64,000 bases of DNA from Acidobacteriota bacterium (GCA_947467605.1 CANIII010000007.1:82383-146382), one strand, 5' to 3'. Positions 1-9,629 are shown, numbered from the stretch's first letter. Made by a program: numbers and translations. The notes: generated from the letters alone by a model not told the origin.

Positions 1-548
1 AAGCCGCGACTCTCGAACGGCGTCCCGACGTGCAGCAGGCGCGACTCACTATCGATCTCGCAAAGATCGACCGGCAGTTGAAGAACGCGGAGCGTTATCC
101 GCGCGTCGGCGCGCTTTTCTCGTACGTCGGAAACGTGAACATGCCGTTGCTGCCGGGCAACATCGCGTCGGTGTTGTTGCAGGCGAGCTGGGAGCCGTTT
201 GACTGGGGCCGCAAGGGCCGCGAACTGGCGAACAAAGACATCGCGATCGCGCAGGCCGAAACGCAACTCCGTCAGCTCGAAGCCACAGTCGCCGTCGATC
301 TGCGTGAGCGCGCGCGCGCGCTGCGCGAGTCGCGCTCGCTCGTGGCCGTGACCGAACTCCAAATGAAGGTCGCGCGCGAAAAGTTGCGCGTGATACTGGA
401 CCGGCGCGCGGAAAACACTGTGTTGGTGAAAGACCTGCTGCAGGCGCAGGTGGCGGTCGCCGAGGCGGATCACCACCATCAGGCCGCGCTCCTCGGCTAT
501 TGGGAAGCGCGCGCGAATTTCGAGAAAACCATGGCGGTCGAGCGATGA
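1..548 (+). CDS. TolC-family outer-membrane efflux protein, 3' part
   Basis: The reading frame is open from the left edge and ends at TGA 546-548, so only the C-terminal ~180 residues are present. The visible part has the RPDV motif and the long helical segments typical of the second TolC repeat (RRPDVQQARL, then a heptad-rich stretch ending in YWEARANFEKTM). In the family this protein forms the outer-membrane and periplasmic exit duct of a tripartite pump. Its stop overlaps the start of the membrane-fusion gene by ATGA, so the two are probably translationally coupled and belong to one pump with the RND permease that follows. The substrate cannot be read from the sequence. Confidence 0.85.
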   Translation, partial: AATLERRPDVQQARLTIDLAKIDRQLKNAERYPRVGALFSYVGNVNMPLLPGNIASVLLQASWEPFDWGRKGRELANKDIAIAQAETQLRQLEATVAVDLRERARALRESRSLVAVTELQMKVAREKLRVILDRRAENTVLVKDLLQAQVAVAEADHHHQAALLGYWEARANFEKTMAVER

Positions 549-1669
549 AACGACACCTGCTGTCCCTGACGCCCGTGCTCCTCGCGGTACTCGCGACGGG
601 GGCATGCTCGGCGGCACCACCGTACGATTCACCCGTCACGCCCGTCTCGGTCGCCACGGTCGGTTCGTACACGACCGGCACCAGCGTCCGGTATTCGGCG
701 ACCGTGAAACCGAGCGTCGAGGTGGGCCTCGCGTTCAAGATCGCCGGGTACGTCGACGACATCCTGACAACACGGGATGATCAGGGGCGGATGCGCGACA
801 TCCAGGCCGGCGACCGCGTGGAGCAGGGCGCGGCACTCGCACGCGTGCGACAGTCCGACTATCAGCAGCGCGTCGATCAGATCAAGTCCGGCCTGGCCGA
901 AGCGCAGGCCGGATACGACCACGCCAAGCTCGAACACGACCGCGCCACGCGACTGTTCGACAAGCACAGCCTCACCAAGCCCGAGCTCGACGCCGCCAAG
1001 GCCCAGCTCGACGGGATGACCGCCAAGGTCGCGGGCGCGCGCGCGGGCCTGCGCGAAGCCGAGATCATGCTCGGCGACGCGGTGCTGCATGCGCCGATGT
1101 CTGGCGTCGTCATTTCGCGCGCCGTCGAGCGTGGATCGTTGGTCGCGCCAGGGACGCCCGCATTCGCGATTGCCGACACGACGTCGATCAAAGCCGTCTT
1201 CGGCGTTCCCGACGTGATCGTCAAGCAGCTCAAGATCGGTCGACCGCAGCGCCTGACCTTCGAGGCATTGAAGGACGAAGCCTTCGATGGCCGCATCACC
1301 GCCATCGCGCCCGCGCCCGATCCGGTCAGTCGCGTGTATCAGATTGAAGTCACCGTGGCCAACGCGCAGCGCAAGCTCGAGGTCGGCTTCATTGCCACGT
1401 TGTTGCTGGCCGATCAGCCGGGACGCGCGGTGGCGGCGATCCCACTCGAAGCGATCGTGAAACCGGCGGGGGCTTCAGCCGAGTACGCGGTGTTCGTCCT
1501 CGAGGATCAGGCGAAAGACAAGCAAGTGGCGAAACTGCGCCCGGTGAAGCTCGGCGAAGTCATCGGCAACGTCATCGTCGTGACCGAAGGTCTCGCGGTC
1601 GGTCAGCGCGTCATCGTCCGCGGCGCCACGCTGCTGGTGGATGGCCAGCGCGTGCGCGCGGTGCAATAG
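545..1669 (+). CDS. RND efflux periplasmic adaptor (membrane-fusion protein), lipoprotein
   Basis: 374 residues from ATG 545, chosen because it overlaps the preceding stop (ATGA); a longer in-frame start at 500 would run inside tolC. The N-terminus is a lipoprotein-like signal (MKRHLLSLTPVLLAVLATG then Cys), suggesting anchoring in the inner membrane as for AcrA/MexA. A biotinyl-lipoyl half-motif (GDRVEQGAALARVRQSDY), a helical hairpin (about residues 105-165) and beta-barrel segments follow in the usual order. It should bridge the RND permease and the TolC duct. The 6-bp gap to the permease supports one operon. Confidence 0.9.
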   Translation: MKRHLLSLTPVLLAVLATGACSAAPPYDSPVTPVSVATVGSYTTGTSVRYSATVKPSVEVGLAFKIAGYVDDILTTRDDQGRMRDIQAGDRVEQGAALARVRQSDYQQRVDQIKSGLAEAQAGYDHAKLEHDRATRLFDKHSLTKPELDAAKAQLDGMTAKVAGARAGLREAEIMLGDAVLHAPMSGVVISRAVERGSLVAPGTPAFAIADTTSIKAVFGVPDVIVKQLKIGRPQRLTFEALKDEAFDGRITAIAPAPDPVSRVYQIEVTVANAQRKLEVGFIATLLLADQPGRAVAAIPLEAIVKPAGASAEYAVFVLEDQAKDKQVAKLRPVKLGEVIGNVIVVTEGLAVGQRVIVRGATLLVDGQRVRAVQ

Positions 1670-1675
1670 CGCGCC

Positions 1676-4600
1676 ATGAGTCACGGACACAACGACGATC
1701 AGGCAGTCGCGACGACCCGCAACACGGCGCGATTCTTCGTGGAGCACCGCCAGGTGGCGTGGGTGCTGCTCGTGTTCACCGTGTTGTTGGGCGTCTTCGC
1801 GTACTTCAAGATGCCGAAGCGGAAAGACCCGGTGTTTCCGGCGCGCACGGCCGTGGCCGTGTGCATCTGGCCCGGGGTCAGCGCGGAGAAGATCGAGGCG
1901 CTCGTCACGCGGAAGATCGAGCAGAAGATCGCGGAGAACCCGACGATCACCAAGCTCGAGTCGATCGTTCGCACCAGCGTGACCATCGTCTACTTCAACA
2001 TCGACGAACGCATCTCCGATACGTCGGCGCAGTTCGATGATGTGAAGCTGCGACTCGACGGCATCACGGATTTGCCGGCCGGCACGCAGCCCATCATTTT
2101 TCTCAAGGACTTTGCCGATACGGCCGCGCTCATGCTCACGGTGGCCAGTCCGCCGGTATCCGGTCCGGAACTCGAATTGAAGGCGGCGTCGGTCCAGCGG
2201 ACCATCGCGGACCTGCGCGCCAAGCTGCCGGGTGGCGGAGCCGACCGTGCGGCGCTCGTCGTGTCGTTTCCGCAATCACTGGCGGCGCGCGTGGTCGAAC
2301 GGCCCGGCCGTCTCCTCGGCGCGTTCTTCCAGGAGACGGGATTCGGGAAGGACGTCCGGGTGGAGATGGGCCCGGGCTTCATCGTCATCGACGGCGCGAT
2401 GGGATCGGATGACCGGGCCATTCTGCTCGAGGCGCGGCGTTTCATCGAAGAGCGTCTGCACGCGTCCGAGTTTCACCCGGATGTGTGGGCGCCCACGATC
2501 GTGCGCGATCCCAAGGACGCCCTCGCGCGATTGACGACGGTGGCGGGTGACAAGTACTCGTATCGCCAGCTCGACGAATTCACGGACCTCATCCAGAAAT
2601 CCGTGCAGACCATTCCAGCCGCATCGAAGGTGCAGCGATCGGGTGTGCTGAATCAGCGCATCTATCTCGACTACTCGCAGCAGCGGTTGGCGGCGTACGG
2701 ACTCCATCCGACGGTGCTGCCGCAGTTGTTCGCGACGCGCAACACGCAGTTTCCGGGCGGCATTCTCGAAGTGGGGTCGAAGAACATCACCATCGATCCC
2801 TCCGGAGAGTTCACGAGCGAGCGCGAAATCGGTGATCTCATGCCGCCGCGCGCAGCGGGCGCGTTGCCCGCGCATCTGCGCGATGTGGTGGACATCAGCC
2901 GCGACTATGAAAGTCCGGCCTCGTTCAAGAACTACTACTCGTACAAGCGACCCGACGGCACGTGGCACCGGGCGCGGTCGGTCACGGTGGCGATTCAGAT
3001 GCGCCAGGGCGGTCAGATCCGCGACTTCGGCGGCGAGATCGACAAGGTGCTCGACGGGCTGAAGGCGCAGTTGCCGGCCGATCTGATCATCGGGCGCACG
3101 TCCGATCAGCCGAAGCAGGTGGCGGAGATCATCGACGTCTTCATGAGCAGCCTCTACGAGGCGGTGGTGCTCGTGGTGGTCATCGCGCTCATCGGGTTCT
3201 GGGAGTGGCGGTCCGCGCTGCTCATGGCGCTGTCGATTCCGATCACGCTCGCGATGACGGCGGGTTTCATGGCGGCGCTCGGCCTCGACCTTCAGCAGAT
3301 TTCGATCGGGTCGTTGATCATCGCGCTTGGCTTGCTCGTGGATGACCCCGTGGTCGCGAATGATGCGATCAAACGCGAAATGGCCAATGGGCGGCCGCGC
3401 CTCGTGGCGGCATGGCTCGGTCCGACGAAGCTCGGTCGCGCGATCCTCTTCGCGACGATCACGAATATTGCGGCGTATTTGCCGCTGCTCCTGCTGAGCG
3501 GCGACCTCGGCCGATTCATCTACGCGATTCCCGTCGTGCTGGGCTCGTCGCTCGTTGCCTCACGCATCGTCTCGATGACGTTCGTGCCGATGCTCGGGTA
3601 CTACATTCTCCGGCCGGGCAAGCCGGCGGCCGAAACGCCCACGCGGCACACGGGCTTTGCCGCCACGTATGCCGGCGCGGTGCGCTGGGCATTGCGGCAT
3701 CGCTGGTTGTCGCTGGCGGCCACCGGGGTCGCGATCGGCGTCGGATTCGCGTCGACGTCGAAGATCAAGAGCGACTTCTTTCCGCGCGATCTGTCGTACC
3801 TGTCGTATGTCGACGTGTGGCTCCCGACGGATGCGCCGTTGTCGGCGACGAACGCCATCGCGACTGAAACCGAGAAGATCGTGCAGCGGGTCTCGGCGGA
3901 GTACGGCAAGGAGCATCCAGCTGCGGACGGCACACCCCGCGAAGTTCTGAAGTCCGTGACCAGCTTCGTCGGCGGCGGTGCGCCGCGGTTCTGGTTCTCG
4001 GTCGCGCCGGAAGTTCAGCAACTCAACTACGCGCAGGTGCTCGTGCAAGTGAACGACAAGCACGACACGAACCACTTGCTCCCGCTCATTCAGCACGCGG
4101 TGTCGGCAGAGATCGCTGGCGCGCAGGTCGACGTGCGCGAACTGGAGATGGGCAAGCCGGTCGGTATTCCTGTGTCTGTGCGTATCTCGGGTTCCGATAT
4201 CCCGACATTGCGGGCACTCGCCGAACAGGCCAAGGCCGTCTTTCGCAGCGTGCCGATCGCGAGTGGCGTACGCGACGACTGGGGCGAAGAGAGCTTTACG
4301 GTCAAGCTGAAAGTCGATCAGGAGCGCGCCAACGATGCCGGAGTGTCGAATCTCGACGTCGCTGTCGCCTCCGCGTCGTCCATGAACGGTTTGCCCCTCA
4401 CCACGCTGCGCGAGGGCGATCAGCAGATTCCGGTGGTCCTCCGCTTACGCCTCGAGGATCGCGCGCTGATCACCGACGTGCAGGGACTCAACGTCACGTC
4501 CGTCACCGGTGGTGGGAGCGCGATGCTGCGCCAGGTGTCGAATCTGGCCTACGGCACAGAGACCGAGAAGCTGCGACGTCGCGACCAATTCCGCACCATC

Positions 4601-5260
4601 ACTGTCGCCACGTTCCCCGTGCCGGGCGCGCTGCCGTCGGAGGTCATGAACGCGGCCCGAGCCGGTCTCGCGCAGTTGCAGGCATCGATGCCGCCCGGCT
4701 ACACGTTCGTGATCGGCGGCTCGGAAGAAGAGCAGAACAAAGGCTTCGGCGAGATGTCGATCATCATGGCCTCGTCGGTGTTCATGATCTTCCTGGCGCT
4801 CGTGATCCAGTTCAATCACGCCTTCAAGCCGGTGATCGTGTTCCTGACGATTCCGCTCGGTGTCGTCGGCGCGCTCGCGGCGCTGGCGATCATGGGCAAG
4901 CCATTCGGCTTCATCGCGTTCCTCGGCGTCGCCAGCCTCATCGGTGTCATCGTCAGCCACGTGATCGTCCTCTTCGACTTCATCGAAGAGAAGCACGACG
5001 AGGGTGCGCCGCTCGAAGATGCGCTGGTCGATGCCGGCATCGTGCGTCTACGGCCGGTGCTCGTCACTGTTGGCGCGACCGTCTTCGCGCTGTTTCCCCT
5101 GGCGTTGCACGGCGGTCCGTTCTGGGAACCGCTCTGCTACGCGCAAATTGGTGGCCTCACTCTCGCCACCGTTGGCACGCTGTGGCTGGTGCCCGTGCTG
5201 TACGCCATCGCGGTGCTCGATTTGAAGGTCGTCAAGTGGAACGCATTGCCCGCGAAATAG
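1676..5260 (+). CDS. RND-family efflux permease (AcrB/MexB-like)
   Basis: 1194 residues; the inner-membrane proton-driven pump of the tripartite system. A first membrane segment (AWVLLVFTVLLGVFAYFKM) is followed by the KMPKRKDPVFP region, a large periplasmic loop, six membrane helices, a second loop and five more helices. The proton-relay aspartate pair is present in GLLVDDPVVAND (D556, D557). In AcrB the pair lies near residue 407, so the first periplasmic loop is roughly 150 residues longer here; extra sequence is visible around residues 190-300. The substrate is unknown; the absence of obvious metal-binding clusters favours an HAE-type rather than a metal pump. Confidence 0.92.
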   Translation: MSHGHNDDQAVATTRNTARFFVEHRQVAWVLLVFTVLLGVFAYFKMPKRKDPVFPARTAVAVCIWPGVSAEKIEALVTRKIEQKIAENPTITKLESIVRTSVTIVYFNIDERISDTSAQFDDVKLRLDGITDLPAGTQPIIFLKDFADTAALMLTVASPPVSGPELELKAASVQRTIADLRAKLPGGGADRAALVVSFPQSLAARVVERPGRLLGAFFQETGFGKDVRVEMGPGFIVIDGAMGSDDRAILLEARRFIEERLHASEFHPDVWAPTIVRDPKDALARLTTVAGDKYSYRQLDEFTDLIQKSVQTIPAASKVQRSGVLNQRIYLDYSQQRLAAYGLHPTVLPQLFATRNTQFPGGILEVGSKNITIDPSGEFTSEREIGDLMPPRAAGALPAHLRDVVDISRDYESPASFKNYYSYKRPDGTWHRARSVTVAIQMRQGGQIRDFGGEIDKVLDGLKAQLPADLIIGRTSDQPKQVAEIIDVFMSSLYEAVVLVVVIALIGFWEWRSALLMALSIPITLAMTAGFMAALGLDLQQISIGSLIIALGLLVDDPVVANDAIKREMANGRPRLVAAWLGPTKLGRAILFATITNIAAYLPLLLLSGDLGRFIYAIPVVLGSSLVASRIVSMTFVPMLGYYILRPGKPAAETPTRHTGFAATYAGAVRWALRHRWLSLAATGVAIGVGFASTSKIKSDFFPRDLSYLSYVDVWLPTDAPLSATNAIATETEKIVQRVSAEYGKEHPAADGTPREVLKSVTSFVGGGAPRFWFSVAPEVQQLNYAQVLVQVNDKHDTNHLLPLIQHAVSAEIAGAQVDVRELEMGKPVGIPVSVRISGSDIPTLRALAEQAKAVFRSVPIASGVRDDWGEESFTVKLKVDQERANDAGVSNLDVAVASASSMNGLPLTTLREGDQQIPVVLRLRLEDRALITDVQGLNVTSVTGGGSAMLRQVSNLAYGTETEKLRRRDQFRTITVATFPVPGALPSEVMNAARAGLAQLQASMPPGYTFVIGGSEEEQNKGFGEMSIIMASSVFMIFLALVIQFNHAFKPVIVFLTIPLGVVGALAALAIMGKPFGFIAFLGVASLIGVIVSHVIVLFDFIEEKHDEGAPLEDALVDAGIVRLRPVLVTVGATVFALFPLALHGGPFWEPLCYAQIGGLTLATVGTLWLVPVLYAIAVLDLKVVKWNALPAK

Positions 5261-5269
5261 GAGGTCCGC

Positions 5270-5815
5270 ATGGCTTCTAGAGGAAACACCCAGACAGAGA
5301 CGGCGAAACCGGAACCGGGCTTCGTGCCCGTGATATTCGGACTGTCGAAAGTCGGACTCACATTCATCTTGTACGCGCCCATCCCGGTGATCGGGATCTT
5401 CCCGTACCTCATCACGCGCTGGGTGGCTCAGCCGCCGTTCTTCGGGATCGAGGCCCTTCGCTACATCGGACTCGCGCTCCTCCCGATCGGGTTGACGGTT
5501 CACGTGGGCGGTCTGCTCCAGCTTGCCCGCGGAGGCGCGAATCCCATTCCTCCGGTCTACTCGATCGTGAAGGACGGCCTCTTCGCCTGGACTCGCAATC
5601 CCATGTATATCGGCGCCCTGACGACGGTGCTGGGTGAGGCGCTGTTCTTTGGCAGCCGCGGCCTGCTGTACTACATCGTCGCAGTGCTGGCCGTTGCGCA
5701 CACATTCGAAGTCACCTATGACGAGCCGGAGTTGCGCAAGAAGTTCGGCAAGGAATATGAAGACTATTGCGCCTCGGTGAACCGCTGGCTGCCGCGGCCC
5801 CCGCGCAGGCGGTAA
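5270..5815 (+). CDS. Membrane methyltransferase, isoprenylcysteine carboxyl methyltransferase-like
   Basis: 181 residues from ATG 5270, with a strong ribosome-binding site (AGGAGG) that overlaps the stop of the permease gene. Four or so hydrophobic helices precede the family signature: DGLFAWTRNPMYIG, then EPELRKKFGKEYEDYC near the C-terminus, which together form the SAM site in ICMT/PEMT-like membrane methyltransferases. Family members methylate small lipophilic or protein-linked acceptors; the bacterial substrate is usually unknown. Co-transcription with an efflux pump suggests envelope or resistance work, but that is inference. The 390-bp gap downstream holds a degraded gene (5953-6135) and a perfect 7-bp palindrome at 5843-5857. 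Confidence 0.85.
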   Translation: MASRGNTQTETAKPEPGFVPVIFGLSKVGLTFILYAPIPVIGIFPYLITRWVAQPPFFGIEALRYIGLALLPIGLTVHVGGLLQLARGGANPIPPVYSIVKDGLFAWTRNPMYIGALTTVLGEALFFGSRGLLYYIVAVLAVAHTFEVTYDEPELRKKFGKEYEDYCASVNRWLPRPPRRR

Positions 5816-5952
5816 CAACCGCGCCGCGTCCGATTTGCCACGACGTGCGCCGCACGTTGAGCTGGTTCGTAACCGTTGCACGGTGCTTACTATTTGACTG
5901 CGTAGGTTTGTGAAACTAGGCTGCATACCCAGATGCGCCCCGCTGTTCGTAG

Positions 5953-6135
5953 GTCGTCACGTCCGTAAAGAGCGTCGAGAAACTACTCCCGATCCACTCA
6001 GCGCAGGTCCTGACGCACCTCCGAATGACCGGCGCGCGCCAAGCGTTGTTGTTGAACTTCGGTCAGCTGACGCTGATGGCCGGATTGAAAAGTTTCCTGG
6101 GAACGGGGAACGAAGTACCCAACAGCGTGGAGTAA
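5953..6135 (+). pseudogene. C-terminal remnant of a GxxExxY protein
   Basis: In the gap between two convergent genes, 60 codons are open from just after TAG 5950-5952 to TAA 6133-6135. They read VVTSVKSVEKLLPIHSAQV, then THLRMTGARQALLLNFGQL and a short tail. This matches the conserved end of the GxxExxY family (PF13366, PD-(D/E)XK-like), whose members have a K-x-VE-x-L-x-P-H-x-AQ-x-L-x-YL motif followed by LLINF. There is no usable start and the GxxExxY N-terminal half is missing in all three frames, so I read it as a decayed gene. These proteins are common and mobile-looking in Acidobacteria and Planctomycetes. Confidence 0.65.
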
Positions 6136-6203
6136 GGGTTTGACCTACCCACAAATTGGGTTTGATCTTCCCCATGGCCCCCCATGTTGAGGAGCCCTTG
6201 ATC

Positions 6204-6776
6204 TTAGGCCTTGGTCCTGAACACCCGGTCCCAAAGATCCGTCGTAATGCCCCAGTTCACGTTGTCTTTCGCGTGATGGAGCAGATGGTGCCGACGGAGG
6301 TTCATGAACCAGCGATTGTTCCAGCGCGCGTGGTGCAGCGCGTGATGCATGGCGCAATAGCCGATGTAGCCCAGCCACGTGAACGCCATCACCGCGCCGG
6401 TGATGGCCGGGTTCGCGATGTAGGAGAGACCGTAGTAGACCGCGACGATGACCACGACCGTCAGATACCACGGCACGCCTAGCAGGGCCATCGGTTCATC
6501 GTGATGAATAAAGTGGCCGTCGCGGATCGGCGATTCGATGTCGTGGTACAGCCACTTGTGGAGGAAGTATTCGAGCAGCGTCCACAGGAGCAGACCGCCC
6601 ACAATCGTGCTCGCCCACTGCGCTGCGCTGAGCTTGGAGGCGCCACCGGTGAAGGCACGGCTGGCGAGCCATGTCACCAACGTGATGTTCGAAACGTAGC
6701 CGAACCAGTAGTTAAAAACAGATGACGACAACCTGCGGATCGTGTCTCGATTGGAATTGCTCGCCCCGTCAGCCAT
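6204..6776 (-). CDS. Fatty acid hydroxylase / sterol desaturase superfamily membrane protein
   Basis: 190 residues. The eight-histidine di-iron signature is visible in order: HKWLYH, HFIHH, HHALHH and HHLLHH, separated by hydrophobic helices. Family members use O2 and a membrane di-iron centre to hydroxylate or desaturate lipids (fatty acid hydroxylase, carotenoid hydroxylase, sterol desaturase). The protein is short, close to the small bacterial hydroxylases. It is the last gene of the minus-strand run, 18 bp after the TRAP permease, so it may act on a lipid or hydrophobic acid handled by that transporter. That link is inference from position. Confidence 0.85.
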   Translation of the reverse strand: MADGASNSNRDTIRRLSSSVFNYWFGYVSNITLVTWLASRAFTGGASKLSAAQWASTIVGGLLLWTLLEYFLHKWLYHDIESPIRDGHFIHHDEPMALLGVPWYLTVVVIVAVYYGLSYIANPAITGAVMAFTWLGYIGYCAMHHALHHARWNNRWFMNLRRHHLLHHAKDNVNWGITTDLWDRVFRTKA

Positions 6777-6794
6777 GTGTCGCCTGCACTTTCT

Positions 6795-8603
6795 CTACCC
6801 CCGTCCCATCCAGTGTAACAGTCCGAGCGTCAGCCACGGAATGTAGGTAATCAACAACACCCCCAGTGCCAGTATCCCGAACATGGGCAGCGTGGCCCAA
6901 GTCACCTCTAATACGGGTTTTTTGAACCGGACGGATGCCAAAAGTAGATTCAGGCCCAACGGCGGGTGCAAGAAGCCCAGCTCAAGGTTGGCCACAAAGA
7001 TGATGCCCAGATGGATCGGGTTGATGTCGTAAATCTGCGCCAGCGGCAGCAGGAGGGGCACCACGACGACGATGGCCGAGAAGATGTCCATCAAGGTGCC
7101 GACAAGGAGCAGGAACAGGTTGAGTGCCAGCAGGAAGGTCAGGTGCGAGTGAATGTGCGCCTGCGTCCAGTCGATGAGGCGGGTCGGCACCTGAGCATCG
7201 ACCAGGAAGTTGGTCAGGCCGGCCGCCACCGCGAGGATCAGGAGCACGCCGCCGACGAGCGCAACGCAATCGCCCATCACCCGCACGACATCGCCCCAAG
7301 TCGGCAGATCCCTGTGCACGAACCGCTGCACGAGCAACGTGTAGAGCGCCGCCATCGGCGCAGACTCACCGAGCGTGGCCACGCCGCCAAGGAATGACCC
7401 GAGCACAAACGCCGGCAGGAACAGCTCCCACTTGGCTTCCCACAACGCGCCGCCGGCTTCCTTGAACGTGAACGGTGTCCGCTGCGCCTTGGCGATGACG
7501 CCTTCGCGGATGCCATACAGCGCGAGCAGGCCCAGCATCAGCAGTCCCGGGATCAAGCCGCCGACAAACAGGTCCTCGATCGAGACATTCTGCGCCACGA
7601 TGCCGTAGAGCATGAGCGGCAAGGAAAGCGGGAAGAGGAGACCGAGCGAGCCGGATGCAGTCAGCAGACCGATGGAGAAGCGCTCGCGGTAGCCGTCCTT
7701 CATAAGCGTCGGCAGTAGCAGGCCGCCAAGGACCAGAATCGTGACGCCAGAACCGCCGGTGAAGAGCGTGAAGAATGCGCAGAGCGTCGCGGCCGCGACT
7801 GCCGTGCCGCCCGGCGCCCAGCCAAACCACGCGCGGAACACACGCAGGAGTCGTTCCGATGACTTCCCCTCAGCGAGCAAGAAGCCGGCGAGCGTGAAGA
7901 GCGGAATCGCGGCGAGACCTGACGAGGTCGTGAGCTCCTCGTAGGCCTTGATCATGAGCACGATCGGCTTCGACCCGGCCACGAGGAACGCAAACACCGC
8001 GATGCCGCCGAGGAGTGTGAAGATCGGCGCGCCGAGCACGCCGGCGACGATCACCAGCATCATCCATGGCAACAGCGACTGCCCCTCGAGAATGTCGAGG
8101 TGCATGCTGATGTAGATGCCGGCCACGATGCCCAGCGCCGCGATGCCGCGGCCGAGCCAGTTGGGCGACGCGCGATGTGCGAGGCGGATGGCGATGACGC
8201 CGAACGCAAACGGCAGCACGAGATCTGAAATCCAGACCGGCACGCCGATCGCAATGATGTCGCCAGCCAGCCGATCACTCTTGACGAGCGCCACACCACC
8301 AAACGCGAAGAGCGTGGCCACCATGCTGCCGACGGCGCCGGCGATGATGTGCGCGACGTTGCCGATCGGTCCCTTCGGCAGGAACTCGCCGGTGGCCAAT
8401 GACAGCAACTTGCCCTGCCGTGCCGCGATCGCCGCACCGAGCAGCCCCACCCACATCGTCAGGTTCTGGGCAAACGGCCCGGAGCCTGGGATTCCCGCGC
8501 CGAGAAATTTGCGCGAGAAAATCTCCGCGAGCGGCAGCAACATGATGCCGCCGAGCGCGAATGTGGCGAGGAGTTCCTCAGACTTTGCGGCGAGTGCTTT
8601 CAC
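6795..8603 (-). CDS. TRAP transporter fused small and large permease (DctQM)
   Basis: 602 residues, starting at GTG directly after the dctP stop (TAAGTG). Residues 1-165 form a four-helix DctQ-like domain with the SRKFLG and MWVGLLGAAIAARQGK motifs. Residues from about 175 to the end form a DctM domain with a dozen or more hydrophobic segments, including GGSGVTILVLGGLLLPTL and HLGIIFVANLELGFLHPP. TRAP transporters use ion gradients to import organic acids and other small molecules captured by a periplasmic binding protein. DctQM fusions are known in the family. With TatT and DctP upstream, this makes a complete system. Confidence 0.9.
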   Translation of the reverse strand: MKALAAKSEELLATFALGGIMLLPLAEIFSRKFLGAGIPGSGPFAQNLTMWVGLLGAAIAARQGKLLSLATGEFLPKGPIGNVAHIIAGAVGSMVATLFAFGGVALVKSDRLAGDIIAIGVPVWISDLVLPFAFGVIAIRLAHRASPNWLGRGIAALGIVAGIYISMHLDILEGQSLLPWMMLVIVAGVLGAPIFTLLGGIAVFAFLVAGSKPIVLMIKAYEELTTSSGLAAIPLFTLAGFLLAEGKSSERLLRVFRAWFGWAPGGTAVAAATLCAFFTLFTGGSGVTILVLGGLLLPTLMKDGYRERFSIGLLTASGSLGLLFPLSLPLMLYGIVAQNVSIEDLFVGGLIPGLLMLGLLALYGIREGVIAKAQRTPFTFKEAGGALWEAKWELFLPAFVLGSFLGGVATLGESAPMAALYTLLVQRFVHRDLPTWGDVVRVMGDCVALVGGVLLILAVAAGLTNFLVDAQVPTRLIDWTQAHIHSHLTFLLALNLFLLLVGTLMDIFSAIVVVVPLLLPLAQIYDINPIHLGIIFVANLELGFLHPPLGLNLLLASVRFKKPVLEVTWATLPMFGILALGVLLITYIPWLTLGLLHWMGRG

Positions 8604-9629
8604 TTACTTGCCCTTGGTCTTGCGATACGCGTCGCGCGCGGCCACGGCCATGTCGTAGATGTCGGCCGGCACCATGTCGCCACGCATCGAGGCCACGAGT
8701 TTGGCTGACGCCGAGCGGAAGTCTGCGGCCGCCTTCGCGTCCGGCACGATCACTTCAAGGCCGCGCGCCTTCATGGCGGTCACCGAATCGGCATCCTGCT
8801 TTGGACCTTCAGCACGGGCGCGCGCTTCCATGGCGAGTGCAGCGGTCGTGACCTTGGCCTGATCTTCCGGCGAGATCTTCTTCCAGGTTTCATTCGAGAT
8901 GATCGTGGCACCCACGAGCGGAGCGAGTCGCGCGTCGAGCATGTACTTCGCGTCGCGGAACACCTGCAGCGTGAGCGCGATGTACGGCGGGTACGGGGCT
9001 GTGTCGATCAGGCCCGTGGAGAGCTTCAACTGCGCGGGAATTTCCGTGGGCAGCAATGCGACCGGATGGAACGCGTTGCGTGTGTACCACTGGACCATCT
9101 TGTCGTCGCCCTTCGACGTATACAGCTTCGAACCCTTCACGTCGTCGAGCGTCTTGAGCGGCTTCTTCGAGAAGATCTGCACCCAACCGCCCGTGCCCCA
9201 GTTAAGGAGGTGGAAGCCCTTGGCATTGAGGCGCTGCTCGAGAACCGGCGTGAGCTTGGTCTGCACCGCGAGCTCTTCCTCGTCGGTCTCGAAGAAGAAC
9301 GGCATGCCCATCACGTTAAATGCGTCGTCGATGAGCGCGAGGCCGCCGCTCGTGTAGAGGCCCGCCTGCAGCGTTTCGACACCCGGACGCATCATGCGCA
9401 GCGTGGAGGCCTCGTCGCCCTGCGTGCCGCCAGCGTAGACCTGCAGCTTCACGCGTCCTTCCGTCGTCTTGTTCCACGTCTCGCCCATGTCGAGCAGGGC
9501 CTTGTGCCATGTGGTGTTGACTGGCGCCAGCGTCGCGAGCTTGATCGTGACGGGAGCGGCCGACAGCACCACAACCGACGTGGTGATGGCGATGAGTGCG
9601 GCAGAAAGCAAACGTCGTGAACCGAACAT
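8604..9629 (-). CDS. dctP: TRAP transporter substrate-binding protein (DctP family)
   Basis: 341 residues from ATG 9629, preferred over an upstream TTG at 9644 because GGAG lies 9 nt upstream. A signal peptide (MFGSRRLLSAALIAITTSV, then an Ala-rich cleavage region) precedes the mature start VTIKLATLAP. The DctP fold is recognisable from PVNTTWHKALLDMGE, GGTQGDEASTLRMM and LPTEIPAQLKLSTGLID. The near-universal ligand-carboxylate arginine of DctP proteins (the KIR motif) is not evident: the equivalent place reads GSKLYTSKGDD. This fits a ligand that is not a simple carboxylate, as proposed for the Treponema TatP protein. The assignment of that position was by eye. Confidence 0.88.
   Translation of the reverse strand: MFGSRRLLSAALIAITTSVVVLSAAPVTIKLATLAPVNTTWHKALLDMGETWNKTTEGRVKLQVYAGGTQGDEASTLRMMRPGVETLQAGLYTSGGLALIDDAFNVMGMPFFFETDEEELAVQTKLTPVLEQRLNAKGFHLLNWGTGGWVQIFSKKPLKTLDDVKGSKLYTSKGDDKMVQWYTRNAFHPVALLPTEIPAQLKLSTGLIDTAPYPPYIALTLQVFRDAKYMLDARLAPLVGATIISNETWKKISPEDQAKVTTAALAMEARARAEGPKQDADSVTAMKARGLEVIVPDAKAAADFRSASAKLVASMRGDMVPADIYDMAVAARDAYRKTKGK

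Noticed and set aside
5816..6203. Possible riboswitch or small RNA in the longest gap
   Set aside because: I found no known aptamer core; the gap is explained by a GxxExxY remnant, a small palindrome and a weak 5-bp hairpin (6147-6161).
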